Source of the DNA: VRUE01 sp036376915
GTDB lineage: Bacteria; Actinomycetota; Thermoleophilia; Solirubrobacterales; 70-9
Reading direction: 5' to 3'
Length of the DNA: 64,000 nucleotides
Assembly: GCA_036376915.1 (NCBI GenBank)
Contig: DASUZK010000100.1
Span: 1-64,000 of the forward strand
Under the pieces are notes generated by a model. It ran no database searches. It saw only the letters and a program-made list of their open reading frames with translations, and was not told where the DNA came from. The translations under genes were made by a program, and so were the position numbers. Shown one piece after another: positions 34,901 through 43,194 of the stretch; within the stretch, counting starts at the first letter, position 1, and each line of letters starts with the position of its first letter.

Positions 34901-35511
34901 GGCGTGGAATCTATTTCGTCCAGGCTCTCGACCAGACGCTCGGTCTCGGCGGCGGCGCTCTCGATCAGCGCGGCAACCTCCTCGCGCGGCTCGCGAAAGC
35001 GGCCGAGGACGTAGGCGGAGACCACCTCGGGGTCGGTCGAGTCGGGCCGCCCCACGCCCACCCGCACGCGCCAGAACTCGGCGTCGCCGAAACCCCGCTT
35101 GAGGCTCTTGAGGCCGTTGTGGCCTGCCAGCCCCCCGCCCTGGCGCACCTGGACCTCGCCGAAGGGGAGGTCGATCTCGTCGTGGAGGACCACGACCCGG
35201 TCCAGCGGCGCCTTCAGCGCGCCGCGCGCGGGCCCGGCCGAGTCGCCGGCGGCGTTCATGAACGTCTGCGGCAGCAGGATCGCCACCCTCGGGCCGCCTG
35301 GGCCCGAGCGGCCTTCGGCGATCAAGCCGCCGAACTTCTTCTTTGCCCGCGGTAGGTCCCAGCGGCGGGAGAGCTCAGCGGCGACCTCGAAGCCGACGTT
35401 GTGGCGCGTCGCCTCGTACTGGCGGCCGGGGTTGCCGAGGCCGACGATCAGGATGCGGTCGCCCTGCTGCTCGACCTCGCCGCGTTCGGCCCGGCGGCGG
35501 AAGAGGGACAG
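34897..35511 (-). CDS. pth: Peptidyl-tRNA hydrolase
   Basis: Releases peptides from prematurely dropped peptidyl-tRNA. The N-terminal motif ILIVGLGNPGRQYEATRHNVGF (catalytic His and Asn) lies upstream of any ATG, GTG or TTG that keeps it, so the gene must start at CTG 35511 (LSLFRRRAERGEV), 3 bases past the rplY stop, with GAGGGG as ribosome site. Further motifs are FMNAAGDS, VVLHDEIDLPFGEVQVR, GGGLAGHNGLKSL and FWRVRVGVGRP. At 204 residues it has the normal length. TTG 35325 would remove the active site. It is coupled to rplY upstream and the crotonase gene downstream. Confidence 0.93.
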   Translation of the reverse strand: MSLFRRRAERGEVEQQGDRILIVGLGNPGRQYEATRHNVGFEVAAELSRRWDLPRAKKKFGGLIAEGRSGPGGPRVAILLPQTFMNAAGDSAGPARGALKAPLDRVVVLHDEIDLPFGEVQVRQGGGLAGHNGLKSLKRGFGDAEFWRVRVGVGRPDSTDPEVVSAYVLGRFREPREEVAALIESAAAETERLVESLDEIDSTP

Positions 35512-35514
35512 GGG

Positions 35515-36204
35515 TTACCCCTCGCCGGAGTCGCCCGACTCGCCCTCGGCCTCGCCGCCCTCCTCGGCGGCGGGTGCCTCGCCCTCCTCGCCGACCAGCT
35601 CGGCCTCCTCCTCGACGGTGGGCTCGACCACTTCTTCGACGCGGGGCGGCGAGAGGGTCGCGATCGTCACCTCGTCCGGGTCGTCGGCGACGAGAGTGAC
35701 GCCCTCGGGCATGACCAGCGCCGAGAGCTGAAGGGTGTCGTTGACCTCCATCGCCGAGACGTCGGCGACGAGGTTGTCGGGGATCTCAGTGGGCAGCGCT
35801 TCGACCGTCACCTCGCGAGTTACGTGCTCGAGCACGCCGCCGCCCTTGACGCCGGGGGCGACCTCGGCGCCCTCGAGCTCGATCGCGACCTCGGCCTGGA
35901 TCGCCTCGTCGAGCCGCACCTCCTGCAGGTCGATGTGCTGGAGGCTGCCGCGCACCGGATGGTGCTGCTGCTCCTTGACCACGACCGGCACCGCTTTCGC
36001 GCCCTCGATCTCGAGGTCGAAGAGGGCGGCGCCTTCGGCGAGCACGCCGCGGATGTCGCGTTCGGGCGCCTGGAAGGCACGGGCATCCGCGCCGCCGCTG
36101 TAGACGACGCCCGGCACGAGGCCCTCGCGCCGCAAGCGGCGGGAGATCCTGGAGCCGAACTCGGTTCGGGGTGCTGCCTTCAGCTTTTCGCGTCCACGGG
36201 CCAT
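35515..36204 (-). CDS. rplY: 50S ribosomal protein L25 (Ctc type)
   Basis: I start it at ATG 36204 (MARGREKLKAAPRTEFGSR), which gives 229 residues. The N-terminal L25 domain binds 5S rRNA (RRLRREGLVPGVVYSGG, FQAPERDIRGVL). The TL5/Ctc C-terminal beta domain follows (HPVRGSLQHIDLQEVRLDE, EALPTEIPDNLVADVS, LPTEIPD-type motif), ending in an acidic Glu-rich tail of about 45 residues. Order rplY-pth is standard in many bacteria. It is divergent from the UbiB-like gene with about 58 bases between. Confidence 0.95.
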   Translation of the reverse strand: MARGREKLKAAPRTEFGSRISRRLRREGLVPGVVYSGGADARAFQAPERDIRGVLAEGAALFDLEIEGAKAVPVVVKEQQHHPVRGSLQHIDLQEVRLDEAIQAEVAIELEGAEVAPGVKGGGVLEHVTREVTVEALPTEIPDNLVADVSAMEVNDTLQLSALVMPEGVTLVADDPDEVTIATLSPPRVEEVVEPTVEEEAELVGEEGEAPAAEEGGEAEGESGDSGEG

Positions 36205-36262
36205 GCGGACCGGAGAGGATAGAGAAACGGGCGCGAGCGCAACCTGTGACATCGTTTCGCTC

Positions 36263-37696
36263 GTGTCCGAGGACTCGAAGATCCCCAAAGGGCGACTGCG
36301 GCGCTCCGCCAAGCTGGGCTCGATCGTCGGCATGCAGGGCGCTCGCTACGCGGGGACCAAGGCGACCAACGTCGCCCGCTCGGAGGAGGACGGCAAGGAG
36401 CGCTTGGAGCAGCGCCACCTCGAGACGGCGATGAAGATGGTCGGCGCGCTGGGCCAGATGAAGGGCGCGGCGATGAAGCTGGGGCAGTTCGCCTCCTTCA
36501 TCGACACCGAATTCATCCCCGACGAGTACCGCGAGATCTACCAGGAGCAGCTGGCGAAGCTGCGCACCGACGCGCCGGCGATGCCCTGGGGCAAGGTCGA
36601 GAAGGTGCTCGAGGAGGAGTACGAAGGCGAGCCGCTCTCCGAGCTCTTTGCCGAGTTCGACCACGAGGCCTTCGCCGCCGCCTCGATCGGGCAGGTTCAC
36701 CGCGCCGAGCTTCTGGACGGCCGCCCCGTAGCGGTGAAGATCCAGTACCCGGGGATCGCCGAGGCGCTGGACGCCGACCTGCGCAACGCCGGGACCATCG
36801 TCCGCCTCGCCCGTGCCCTGGCCCCCGGCCTCGACGCCAGCGAGATCGCCAAGGAGCTGCGCGAGCGGGTGATGGAGGAGCTCGACTACGAGTACGAGGC
36901 GCAGAACCAGCGCACCTTCGCCCGCGCCTACCGCGAGCACCCCTTCATCTACGTGCCGGAAGTGATCACGCGGCTCTCGCGGCGCCGGGTGCTGGTCACC
37001 GAGCTGGTCGAGGGGATGAAGTTCGAGCAGGTAAAGGAGCTGCCCGACGAGGAGCGCAGCCGCTTCGGCGAGATCGTCTTCCGCGGCAGCTTCGGCTCGA
37101 TCTACCACCTGCAGCACTTCAACGCCGACCCCCACCCGGGCAACTACATCCTGATGGGCGACGGTCGGGTCGCCTTCCTCGACTTCGGGATGACGAAGAA
37201 GCTCGACCACGAGCAGATCGTGCTCGAGCAGCGTGCGCTCGACGCTGCCTTTCACGACGATCCCGAGCGATTCCGCAACGCTCTGCACGAGCTCGGCTTC
37301 GTCAAGAACCCCTCCAAGCTCGACGCCGAACGGCTGATGGAGCACACGATGGCGGTCAGCGGCTGGTTCATCGAGGACCGCGAGGTCGAGATCAGCGCCC
37401 GCCGCGTGATGAAGATCATCGAGTCAACCCACGACCCCCGCTCGGAGTACTACGACCTGATGCGGCGCGAGTCGCTGCCGGGCGACGAGCTGATGGGCAG
37501 GCGGATGGAAATCGGCGTCGTCGCCGTGCTCGGGCAGCTTCGCGCGAAGCGCAACTGGCACCGAATAATGCGCGAGTGGATCTACGCCGATCCGCCGGCG
37601 ACCGAGCTGGGCGAGGAGGAGTGGGAGTACTTCGAGGGAAGAGGCGTGATGCAGACGCCGATAGTCGAGCGGTCCCTGGAAGGAGAGCAACGATGA
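36263..37696 (+). CDS. UbiB/ABC1 (AarF) family atypical kinase
   Basis: This 477-residue protein starts at GTG. It has the ADCK/UbiB hallmarks in order: the K-x-G-Q motif (AAMKLGQFASF), the Ala-rich nucleotide loop (AAASIGQVHRAEL), VAVKIQYPG with the ATP Lys, the catalytic-loop equivalent NADPHPGNYILMGDG and the metal-binding LDFGMTKK. Members are ATPases linked to isoprenoid-quinone or lipid metabolism; the exact partner is unknown. Its stop overlaps the start of the frameshifted membrane gene (ATGA). Confidence 0.9.
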   Translation: MSEDSKIPKGRLRRSAKLGSIVGMQGARYAGTKATNVARSEEDGKERLEQRHLETAMKMVGALGQMKGAAMKLGQFASFIDTEFIPDEYREIYQEQLAKLRTDAPAMPWGKVEKVLEEEYEGEPLSELFAEFDHEAFAAASIGQVHRAELLDGRPVAVKIQYPGIAEALDADLRNAGTIVRLARALAPGLDASEIAKELRERVMEELDYEYEAQNQRTFARAYREHPFIYVPEVITRLSRRRVLVTELVEGMKFEQVKELPDEERSRFGEIVFRGSFGSIYHLQHFNADPHPGNYILMGDGRVAFLDFGMTKKLDHEQIVLEQRALDAAFHDDPERFRNALHELGFVKNPSKLDAERLMEHTMAVSGWFIEDREVEISARRVMKIIESTHDPRSEYYDLMRRESLPGDELMGRRMEIGVVAVLGQLRAKRNWHRIMREWIYADPPATELGEEEWEYFEGRGVMQTPIVERSLEGEQR

Positions 37697-38551
37697 GCCG
37701 GATCAAACGCGGTTGGGAGTTGACGAAGAAGAGCTGGGCGCTGCTGCGGGAGAACCCCACCCTGCTGCGCTTTCCGCTCTACGGTGGCGCGGCGACCATC
37801 GTCTGCGCGCTCGTCGTCGTCGGCCCGGGCATCTACCTGATCGAGGACGACCAGGCGGTCTTCGGCGGCGCCATGGCGGTGATCGGCTTCTACCTGCTCG
37901 CCGTGATCGGCACCCTACTTCAGCGTCGGCCTTGCCGCCGCCGCCGACATGATCTTCCGCGGCCAGCAGGCGTCCGTCGGCGACGGGCTTGCCGTGGCGC
38001 GCGGGCGCCTCCCCCAGATCGCAGGCTGGGCGGCCGTCTCGACCACGATCGGCCTCGCGCTCAGCGCCCTGGAGAACCAGGGTGCCGTGGGCCAGATCGT
38101 CGGCCGCCTGCTCGCCGTCGGCTGGTCGCTGATCACCTTCCTCGCCGTGCCGGTGATCGCGCTAGAGGGCAGCGGGCCCTTCGCCACCCTGAAACGCTCC
38201 GCCGGCCTCTTCAAATCGCGCTGGGGCCAGCAGATCACCGGCAACATCGCGATCGGCGGCGCCGTCTTCCTCCTCGGCGTCCTGCCCTCGGCGCTGCTGA
38301 TCTTCGCCGGCTTCCTGATCTGGGCCTCGGCCAGCTTCGCCGGCGCGCTGCTGCTGGTGCTGGGCGTGATCGGCCTGGCGATCTCGATGCTCGTCTCCAG
38401 CGCCCTGAGCAACATCTTCGGCGTCGCCCTCTACCGCTACGCCCTCGACGGCGAGGCGGTAGGCGGCTTCACCGCCACAGAGCTCGAGTCTGCGGTGAAG
38501 CCACGCGGCGGCCGCAACGCCCCGCCGACGGCCACCCCCGGCACGATCTAA
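37693..38551 (+). pseudogene. Membrane protein (DUF6159-like) broken by a one-base frameshift
   Basis: The reading frame opens at ATG 37693 (MSRIKRGWELTKKSWALL...) with two membrane segments up to AVIGT near 37912. It then needs a +1 shift: the C-run at 37913-37915 in GGCACCCTACTTC should read GGC ACC TAC TTC to continue as YFSVGLAAAADMIFRGQQ. From there the other frame is intact to 38551 with several membrane segments and conserved-looking motifs (GDGLAVARGRLPQIAGWA). One extra C explains the break. It may be a real pseudogene, a sequencing error or a programmed shift; it is coupled to the UbiB-like gene. Confidence 0.75.
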
Positions 38552-38562
38552 CCCAAGCTCGC

Positions 38563-38607
38563 TCCGGTGCGCCTTTTCCCGGATATGGAGGGATAAAGCG
38601 CACCGGA
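38563..38607. repeat. Family B hairpin repeat, copy 2
   Basis: 45 bp. TCCGGTGCGC (38563-38572) pairs with GCGCACCGGA (38598-38607), with interior CTTTTCCCGGATATGGAGGGATAAA. It lies directly after the frameshifted gene. Confidence 0.9.
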
Positions 38608-38633
38608 AGAGACAGGGGGGGAGAATCTTGCTC

Positions 38634-38676
38634 CCGGTGCGCCTTATCCCCTCATGCCAGGGGAAAAGCGCACTGG
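38634..38676. repeat. Family B hairpin repeat, copy 3, overlaps a gene start
   Basis: CCGGTGCGC (38634-38642) pairs with GCGCACTGG (38668-38676), with one G-T pair, and CCCCTCATGCCAGGGG forms the inner stem. The ATG of the next gene (38654) is in the loop of this hairpin. Confidence 0.88.
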
Positions 38677-39583
38677 AAGCGCGGGACACGCGGTCGCGGC
38701 GGTCGCCGAGGAACAACATGGGATTGTCACGCGGAGCCAGTTGCGCGAGCTGGGATTCCGCGATGGCGCAATCGACGATCGAATCGCGTCGGGATACCTG
38801 CAGCCGCTTTTCTGGGGGACGTTTGCAGTGGGGCATCGAGCTCTCAGCAGGCAAGGACCCATGCTCGCCGCGGTGCTCGCCTGCGAGAAAGGGACCGTGC
38901 TCTCACATGGAAGTGCCGCCGAGCTGCTGGGCCTGTGGGAGAAGCAACTGCCGGTTGTCCATGTGATCCCACCAGACTGGTCGGGGCGCAAGATCGACGG
39001 GATTCGCTGGCATCGTGTGCGCCTGCCAGATGCAAGCGAGATCGAAATTCGGAACGGAATCCCATGCACCACCGTGTCCCGCACGCTCGTCGACATGGCC
39101 GGATGGTTGGGCTGGAGCTCGATGCGGCGACTCGTTGAGCAGGCAGCAATTCTTCGAGAGCTCGACGTGGAAGAGATCGACCGGATCCTTTCCTTGGGCC
39201 GTCGTCGCGGAGCACCTCGACTGCGCAGGATCCTGGCGCCATGGCGAGCAACACGAGAGGAGCGACCGGTCGTGCGGAGTCGACTTGAGGCACGCCTCCT
39301 CCCTCTCCTCATCGAGGAAGGGCTGCCTGCCCCGCGCACGAACGTGAAGTTGCGCGTCGATGGGCATCGCTTCGAGGTCGACCTACTCTGGGACGAACAG
39401 CGTCTCGCGATCGAGACCGATGGCGAAGAGACCCACGACACCCGTGTCGCCTTCCAACGGGACCGCAAGCGGGACCAGATCCTCACCGCCGCCGGCTACC
39501 GAACCTCACGCGTCACTTGGGAACAGATGCGCGACGAACCCAATGCCGTGATCAACCGCATCGCCCGCATGCTGAAAGCGTGA
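38654..39583 (+). CDS. DUF559 (PD-(D/E)XK-fold) protein with AbiEi-like N-terminal domain
   Basis: This 309-residue protein has an N-terminal winged-helix domain of the AbiEi antitoxin/transcription-factor type (GIVTRSQLRELGFRDGAIDDRI, PLFWGTFAVGHRALS, VLSHGSAAELLGLW). The C-terminal DUF559/Vsr-like nuclease fold (about 236-300) has HRFEVDLLWDEQRLAIETDG with Asp and Glu positions, then FQRDRKRDQILTAAGYRTSRV. Such proteins are widespread, multicopy and functionally obscure in actinobacteria. It is bracketed by family B hairpins, and its first 8 residues are encoded by one of them. Confidence 0.85.
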   Translation: MPGEKRTGSAGHAVAAVAEEQHGIVTRSQLRELGFRDGAIDDRIASGYLQPLFWGTFAVGHRALSRQGPMLAAVLACEKGTVLSHGSAAELLGLWEKQLPVVHVIPPDWSGRKIDGIRWHRVRLPDASEIEIRNGIPCTTVSRTLVDMAGWLGWSSMRRLVEQAAILRELDVEEIDRILSLGRRRGAPRLRRILAPWRATREERPVVRSRLEARLLPLLIEEGLPAPRTNVKLRVDGHRFEVDLLWDEQRLAIETDGEETHDTRVAFQRDRKRDQILTAAGYRTSRVTWEQMRDEPNAVINRIARMLKA

Positions 39584-39593
39584 CCCCCTGCCA

Positions 39594-39636
39594 CCGGTGC
39601 GCCTTTTCCCGGATATAGGGGGATAAGGCGCACCGG
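39594..39636. repeat. Family B hairpin repeat, copy 4
   Basis: 43 bp. CCGGTGCGCC (39594-39603) pairs with GGCGCACCGG (39627-39636) around TTTTCCCGGATATAGGGGGATAA. It lies between the DUF559 gene and the convergent GDPD gene. Confidence 0.92.
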
Positions 39637-39649
39637 AACGGGTTGGGGG

Positions 39650-40378
39650 TCAGGGCAGCTTGGCGAATAGGCGCGGGTCGTTCGAGCAAATGCCGTTGAC
39701 ACCGGCGGCGACGAGTTTCTCCATGCGAGGCAGGTCGTCGACCGTCCAGGCGATCAGCTCTACCCCGGCCAGCTCGGTGATGCGGGCGAGGCGGCGGCTG
39801 ATCAGCGGGTGGTAGACCCACATCGCCTCAACCCCGAGCTTTGGCAGCTTCTCGGCGGCGAGGCCGGGGAGGCGGTGGCGCATCGCCACCAGGGCGGCCA
39901 GCATCGGCCCCTTGGCCCAGCGCTTCGAGGTCCAATCCTTGGTCACCTTGGGATAGGTCCAGCCGCGGCGCAGCGCCGGCTGAAGCTCGAGGATCCGGCC
40001 CAGCGAGTACAGCTCCATGGTCGAGACCATCGCCCGCTCGATCAGGCCGCGCTCCTGCAGGGCCTCGACGATCTCTTCCTCGCGCCCGGGGAGCTTGATG
40101 TCGATGTCGATCTCCACCTCGTCCAGCGGGGGCTCCATGAACGCATCGAGTGCCTCTGTCAGGGTCAGCGGCGTGCGCCGTTCGGCGTCGTGCCAGTCGT
40201 GTGCGACGACCAGCGGCGCCCGCTGCTCCAGCGGCAGGTGGGCGTCGGGCAGCCAGAGCACGTCGAGCTCGATCGTGTCGACGCCCGCCTCGACCGCGGC
40301 GTGGAAGCTCTCGACCGTGTTGCCGGGGGCGATCAGGTCGGCGCCCTTGTGGCCGACCAGCCGCAGGCCGTCGGACAT
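39650..40378 (-). CDS. Glycerophosphodiester phosphodiesterase
   Basis: This 242-residue enzyme cleaves glycerophosphodiesters to glycerol 3-phosphate and an alcohol. The ATG at 40378 overlaps the prs stop (TGATG). Motifs are LVGHKGADLIAPGNTVESFHAAVEAG with catalytic His and Glu, DTIELDVLWLPD with metal Glu/Asp, LVVAHDWHD with the second catalytic His, EVEIDIDIKLPG with the Lys, and the C-terminal LIAWTVDDLPRME-x-GVNGICSNDP. No signal peptide is present, so it acts in the cytoplasm. It is the last gene of the glmU-prs unit. Confidence 0.92.
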   Translation of the reverse strand: MSDGLRLVGHKGADLIAPGNTVESFHAAVEAGVDTIELDVLWLPDAHLPLEQRAPLVVAHDWHDAERRTPLTLTEALDAFMEPPLDEVEIDIDIKLPGREEEIVEALQERGLIERAMVSTMELYSLGRILELQPALRRGWTYPKVTKDWTSKRWAKGPMLAALVAMRHRLPGLAAEKLPKLGVEAMWVYHPLISRRLARITELAGVELIAWTVDDLPRMEKLVAAGVNGICSNDPRLFAKLP

Positions 40379-41415
40379 CAGAACAGCTGGTTCTCGCCGG
40401 CGAAGATCTCGGAGACCGAGTCGTCGGTGAAGATGCGGCGGATCGAGTCGGCGAAGGTGCCGGCGGTGGAGAGCACGGCGATGTTGTCCGGGGCCCCGGG
40501 CCGCAGCGGGATCGTGTCGCTGACGACGATCTTCTCGATGCCGGAGTTCTCGAAGGCGAGCCGCTCGTAGGCGGGACCGGAGAAGACGCCGTGGGTGGCG
40601 CAGGAGATCACCCGCGCTGCGCCCTCGTCGAGCACGGTCTGGGCGGCGGCGCAGAGCGTTCCGGCGGTGTCGATCATGTCGTCGACCAGGACCGCGGTCT
40701 TGCCCTTGACGTCGCCGACCACGTAGCCGATCTCGGCCACCTGCTGGGCGGGGCGCTCCTTCTCCATCACCGCCCAGTGGGTGCCGATGCGGCGGGCGAA
40801 GTTGCGAGCCGTCTTCACCCGGCCTGCGTCGGGGGAGACGATCACCAGATCCTCCGCGGGGTACTGGTCGGCGAACCACTGGGTCAGCATCGGCATCGCG
40901 GTCATGTGGTCGACCGGGACGTGGAAGAAGCCCTGCACCTGGCCGGCGTGGAGATCCATGGTCAGCACCCGATCCACACCGACGCCCTCGAGGCACTTGG
41001 CGACGATGCGGGCGGAGATCGGCTCGCGCGGGGCCGACTTCTTGTCCTGGCGGGCGTAGCCGTACCAGGGCATGACGGCGATGATGCGGTGGGCGGAGGC
41101 GCCCTGGGCGGCGTCGATCATCGTCAGCAGCTCGATCAACGAGTCGTTCGGCGTCATCCCCGACTGCTCGTTGGCGCTGGTCGACTGGACCAGGAAGACG
41201 TCGGCCCCGCGGATCGACTCCTCGTAACGGCAGTAGACCTCGCCGTTGGCGAAGGTCTTCAGCGTCACCTGGCCGAGGTCGAGGTTTAGCTTGCCGGCGA
41301 CCTTCGCGGCGAGCTCCATCGAGCTGCGACCGCCGAAGACCATCAGCCGCTTCGAGTAGTCGTGGGTGATGGCGCTGGCCGGCGTCGTCTCGGGTCGCTC
41401 CTCGATTGTGCTCAC
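40378..41415 (-). CDS. prs: Ribose-phosphate pyrophosphokinase
   Basis: Makes PRPP from ribose 5-phosphate and ATP for nucleotide, His and Trp synthesis. At 345 residues it has a slightly long N-terminus (STIEERPETTPASAITHDYS) before the core FGGRSSMELAAKVAGKL. Landmarks are FANGEVYCRYEESIRGADVFLVQST, the ATP site MPWYGYARQDKK, MDLHAGQVQGFF, SPDAGRVKTARNFA and the PRPP loop VLVDDMIDTAGTL. GTG start overlaps the glmU stop by four bases. Confidence 0.96.
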   Translation of the reverse strand: MSTIEERPETTPASAITHDYSKRLMVFGGRSSMELAAKVAGKLNLDLGQVTLKTFANGEVYCRYEESIRGADVFLVQSTSANEQSGMTPNDSLIELLTMIDAAQGASAHRIIAVMPWYGYARQDKKSAPREPISARIVAKCLEGVGVDRVLTMDLHAGQVQGFFHVPVDHMTAMPMLTQWFADQYPAEDLVIVSPDAGRVKTARNFARRIGTHWAVMEKERPAQQVAEIGYVVGDVKGKTAVLVDDMIDTAGTLCAAAQTVLDEGAARVISCATHGVFSGPAYERLAFENSGIEKIVVSDTIPLRPGAPDNIAVLSTAGTFADSIRRIFTDDSVSEIFAGENQLF

Positions 41416-42809
41416 GGGGTTTGCTCCTCCTGCATCTTCGCGGCCTTGCGAGCCGCGTAGCCCTCGATGTTTCGCTGCTCGTTCTCGCTGACGGCGAGTG
41501 CACCCTCGGGCACATCGCTCTTGATCACCGCTCCGGCGCCAGTGTAAGCGCCGTCGCCGACTTCTACAGGCGCGATCAGCATCGTGTCAACGCCGATGCG
41601 GACGTTCTCGCCGATCGTAGTCCGGTTCTTGCGGAAACCGTCGTAGTTCGCGGTGATCGCGCCAGCGCCGAGGTTGCTGCCGGCGCCGATCTCGGCGTCG
41701 CCCACGTAGGCGAGGTGGGGGACCTTGGCGCCCTCGCCGATCCGCGAGTTCTTGACCTCGACGAAGCTGCCCGCCTTGGCGCCGGAGGCCAGCTCGGCAT
41801 CGGGGCGCAAGTGGGCGAAGGGCCCGATCTGGGCACCGTCGCCCGCCACGCACTCGACGAGGAAGGAGTGCGGCACGGAGACCTTGGCGCCGAGCGTCGT
41901 GTCCGTCAGCGTGCTGAGCGGCCCGACGGTGGACCCCGAGCCTACGGTCGTCTTGCCGCGCAGGCTGGTGCCGGGCTCGATCCGGGCATCGGGCGCGATC
42001 TCGACGTCGGCATCGATCCAGGTCGAGGCGGGATCGACGACCGTGACCCCGGCCAGCATGTGAGCCCGGAGGATGCTGCGTCGCGCCTCCGCCTCGACCG
42101 CGGCGAGGTCGGCGCGGTTGTTGACGCCCATCGTCACCGCCAAGTCCTCGGTCAGGTGAGCGGCTACCGAGTGCCCCGCCTCGCGCAGGGCGGGCAGGAC
42201 GTCGGGCAGGTAGTACTCGCCCTGGGCGTTGTCGTTGGAGAGGCCGGCGAGGGCATCGGCGAGCGGGGCGGCGGCAAAGGCGTAGGTGCCGGCGTTGATC
42301 TCGCGGATCGCGAGCTGCTCGGGCGTGGCGTCGCCCGCGGCCTTCGCCTCGACCACGCGCTCGACCCCGCCATCGTCATCGCGGAGGACGCGGCCGTAGG
42401 AGCCTGGGTCGTCGAGCTCGATCGTCAGCATCGTCGCCGCGGCGCCGGAGGCGGCGTGCGCCTCGAGCAGGCCGGAGATCCTCTCCGAGGAGATCAACGG
42501 CACGTCGCCGGAGAGGACGAGCACCGTCTCGGCCTCCTCGATCAGCGGCAGCGCGGCGCGGACCGCGCCACCGGTGCCGTCGGGCTCGGGCTGGATGACG
42601 ATGCGGACCTTGTCGGGCAGGCCCGGGACGCTGTTTTCCTTCGGCGAGTCGATCGCAACCACCCACTCGGCACCCGTCGCTTCGCGGGCGGCAAGGATCG
42701 GCCAGGCGACCATCGGCCGCCCACAAACCGGATGCAGCATCTTCGGCAGGCTGGAACGCATGCGCGTTCCCTCGCCGGCCGCCATGACCAGTACCAAGGG
42801 AGACTCCAC
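41412..42809 (-). CDS. glmU: Bifunctional UDP-GlcNAc pyrophosphorylase / GlcN-1-P acetyltransferase
   Basis: Provides UDP-GlcNAc for peptidoglycan. At 465 residues it is complete. The N-terminal uridylyltransferase has LVLVMAAGEGTRMRSSLPKMLHPVCGRPM, QPEPDGTGGAVRAALP and VLVLSGDVPLI. The C-terminal left-handed beta-helix has GPFAHLRPDAELASGAKAGSFVEVK, ANYDGFRKNRTTIGENV and an N-E-Q-R tail. GTG start. A large nested inverted repeat lies about 20 bases upstream, within its presumed leader. It is followed by prs with a GTGA overlap. Confidence 0.97.
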   Translation of the reverse strand: MESPLVLVMAAGEGTRMRSSLPKMLHPVCGRPMVAWPILAAREATGAEWVVAIDSPKENSVPGLPDKVRIVIQPEPDGTGGAVRAALPLIEEAETVLVLSGDVPLISSERISGLLEAHAASGAAATMLTIELDDPGSYGRVLRDDDGGVERVVEAKAAGDATPEQLAIREINAGTYAFAAAPLADALAGLSNDNAQGEYYLPDVLPALREAGHSVAAHLTEDLAVTMGVNNRADLAAVEAEARRSILRAHMLAGVTVVDPASTWIDADVEIAPDARIEPGTSLRGKTTVGSGSTVGPLSTLTDTTLGAKVSVPHSFLVECVAGDGAQIGPFAHLRPDAELASGAKAGSFVEVKNSRIGEGAKVPHLAYVGDAEIGAGSNLGAGAITANYDGFRKNRTTIGENVRIGVDTMLIAPVEVGDGAYTGAGAVIKSDVPEGALAVSENEQRNIEGYAARKAAKMQEEQTP

Positions 42810-42829
42810 TGACAGATCGTAGACAGGAT

Positions 42830-42953
42830 GGGAGAGGGTGGGGTGCCCCTTCCGCTTGCTGGGTTTTCGCCGTCATGGCTGATGGGCTTTTCGGGTGGGA
42901 TATCGCGGCGAAAAGAGGACGCCGCGCGCTCCAGGGGCACCCCACCCTCTCCC
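42830..42953. repeat. 124-bp nested inverted repeat upstream of glmU
   Basis: Perfect 21-bp outer arms at 42830-42850 and 42933-42953 (ends GGGAGAGGG and CCCTCTCCC) enclose inner arms TTTTCGCCG (42864-42872) and CGGCGAAAA (42906-42914). It sits 20 bases before the glmU start on the minus strand. It could be a palindromic repeat element or act as an RNA structure in the leader. Confidence 0.85.
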
Positions 42954-43092
42954 GCACAATCCGACGACCTGAAAGCTCAAGACGCAAGCTATCGGTCGCC
43001 CTGGTCCCTGGCCCGACTTCGCCCATGCGCGCAGCCGACCATCTCATCTGCTTGCTGGCAACTTCCAAGAGCGGCAGCCGATGCCGCATCTC

Positions 43093-43182
43093 GCGGGGGG
43101 TGGCGTCGTAGGGGGAACCGCCCCTGAGGACGCTTTAGCGACCGGAAGGGGCGGTGGCCCCTGCGGCGACAGGACCCGCCGC
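43093..43182. repeat. Family A palindromic repeat, copy 5
   Basis: 90 bp, same orientation as copy 4: GGGTGGCGTCGTAGGGG on the left, GCGGCGACAGGACCC on the right, with core GAGGACGCTTTAGCGACCGG. It lies between glmU and the HdeD-like gene on the minus strand. Confidence 0.85.
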
Positions 43183-43194
43183 GCCAGCAACTTC

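Noticed and set aside
38634..38676. Hairpin as only a terminator of the upstream gene
   Set aside because: It has no U-tract and holds the start codon of the next gene, so termination alone does not explain it.
42830..42953. Possible glmS-type ribozyme
   Set aside because: It lies before glmU, not glmS, and is a simple nested palindrome without ribozyme features I can recognise.
20836..43182. Insertion sequence with a transposase
   Set aside because: The repeats are only about 90 bp and no transposase is encoded in the window.
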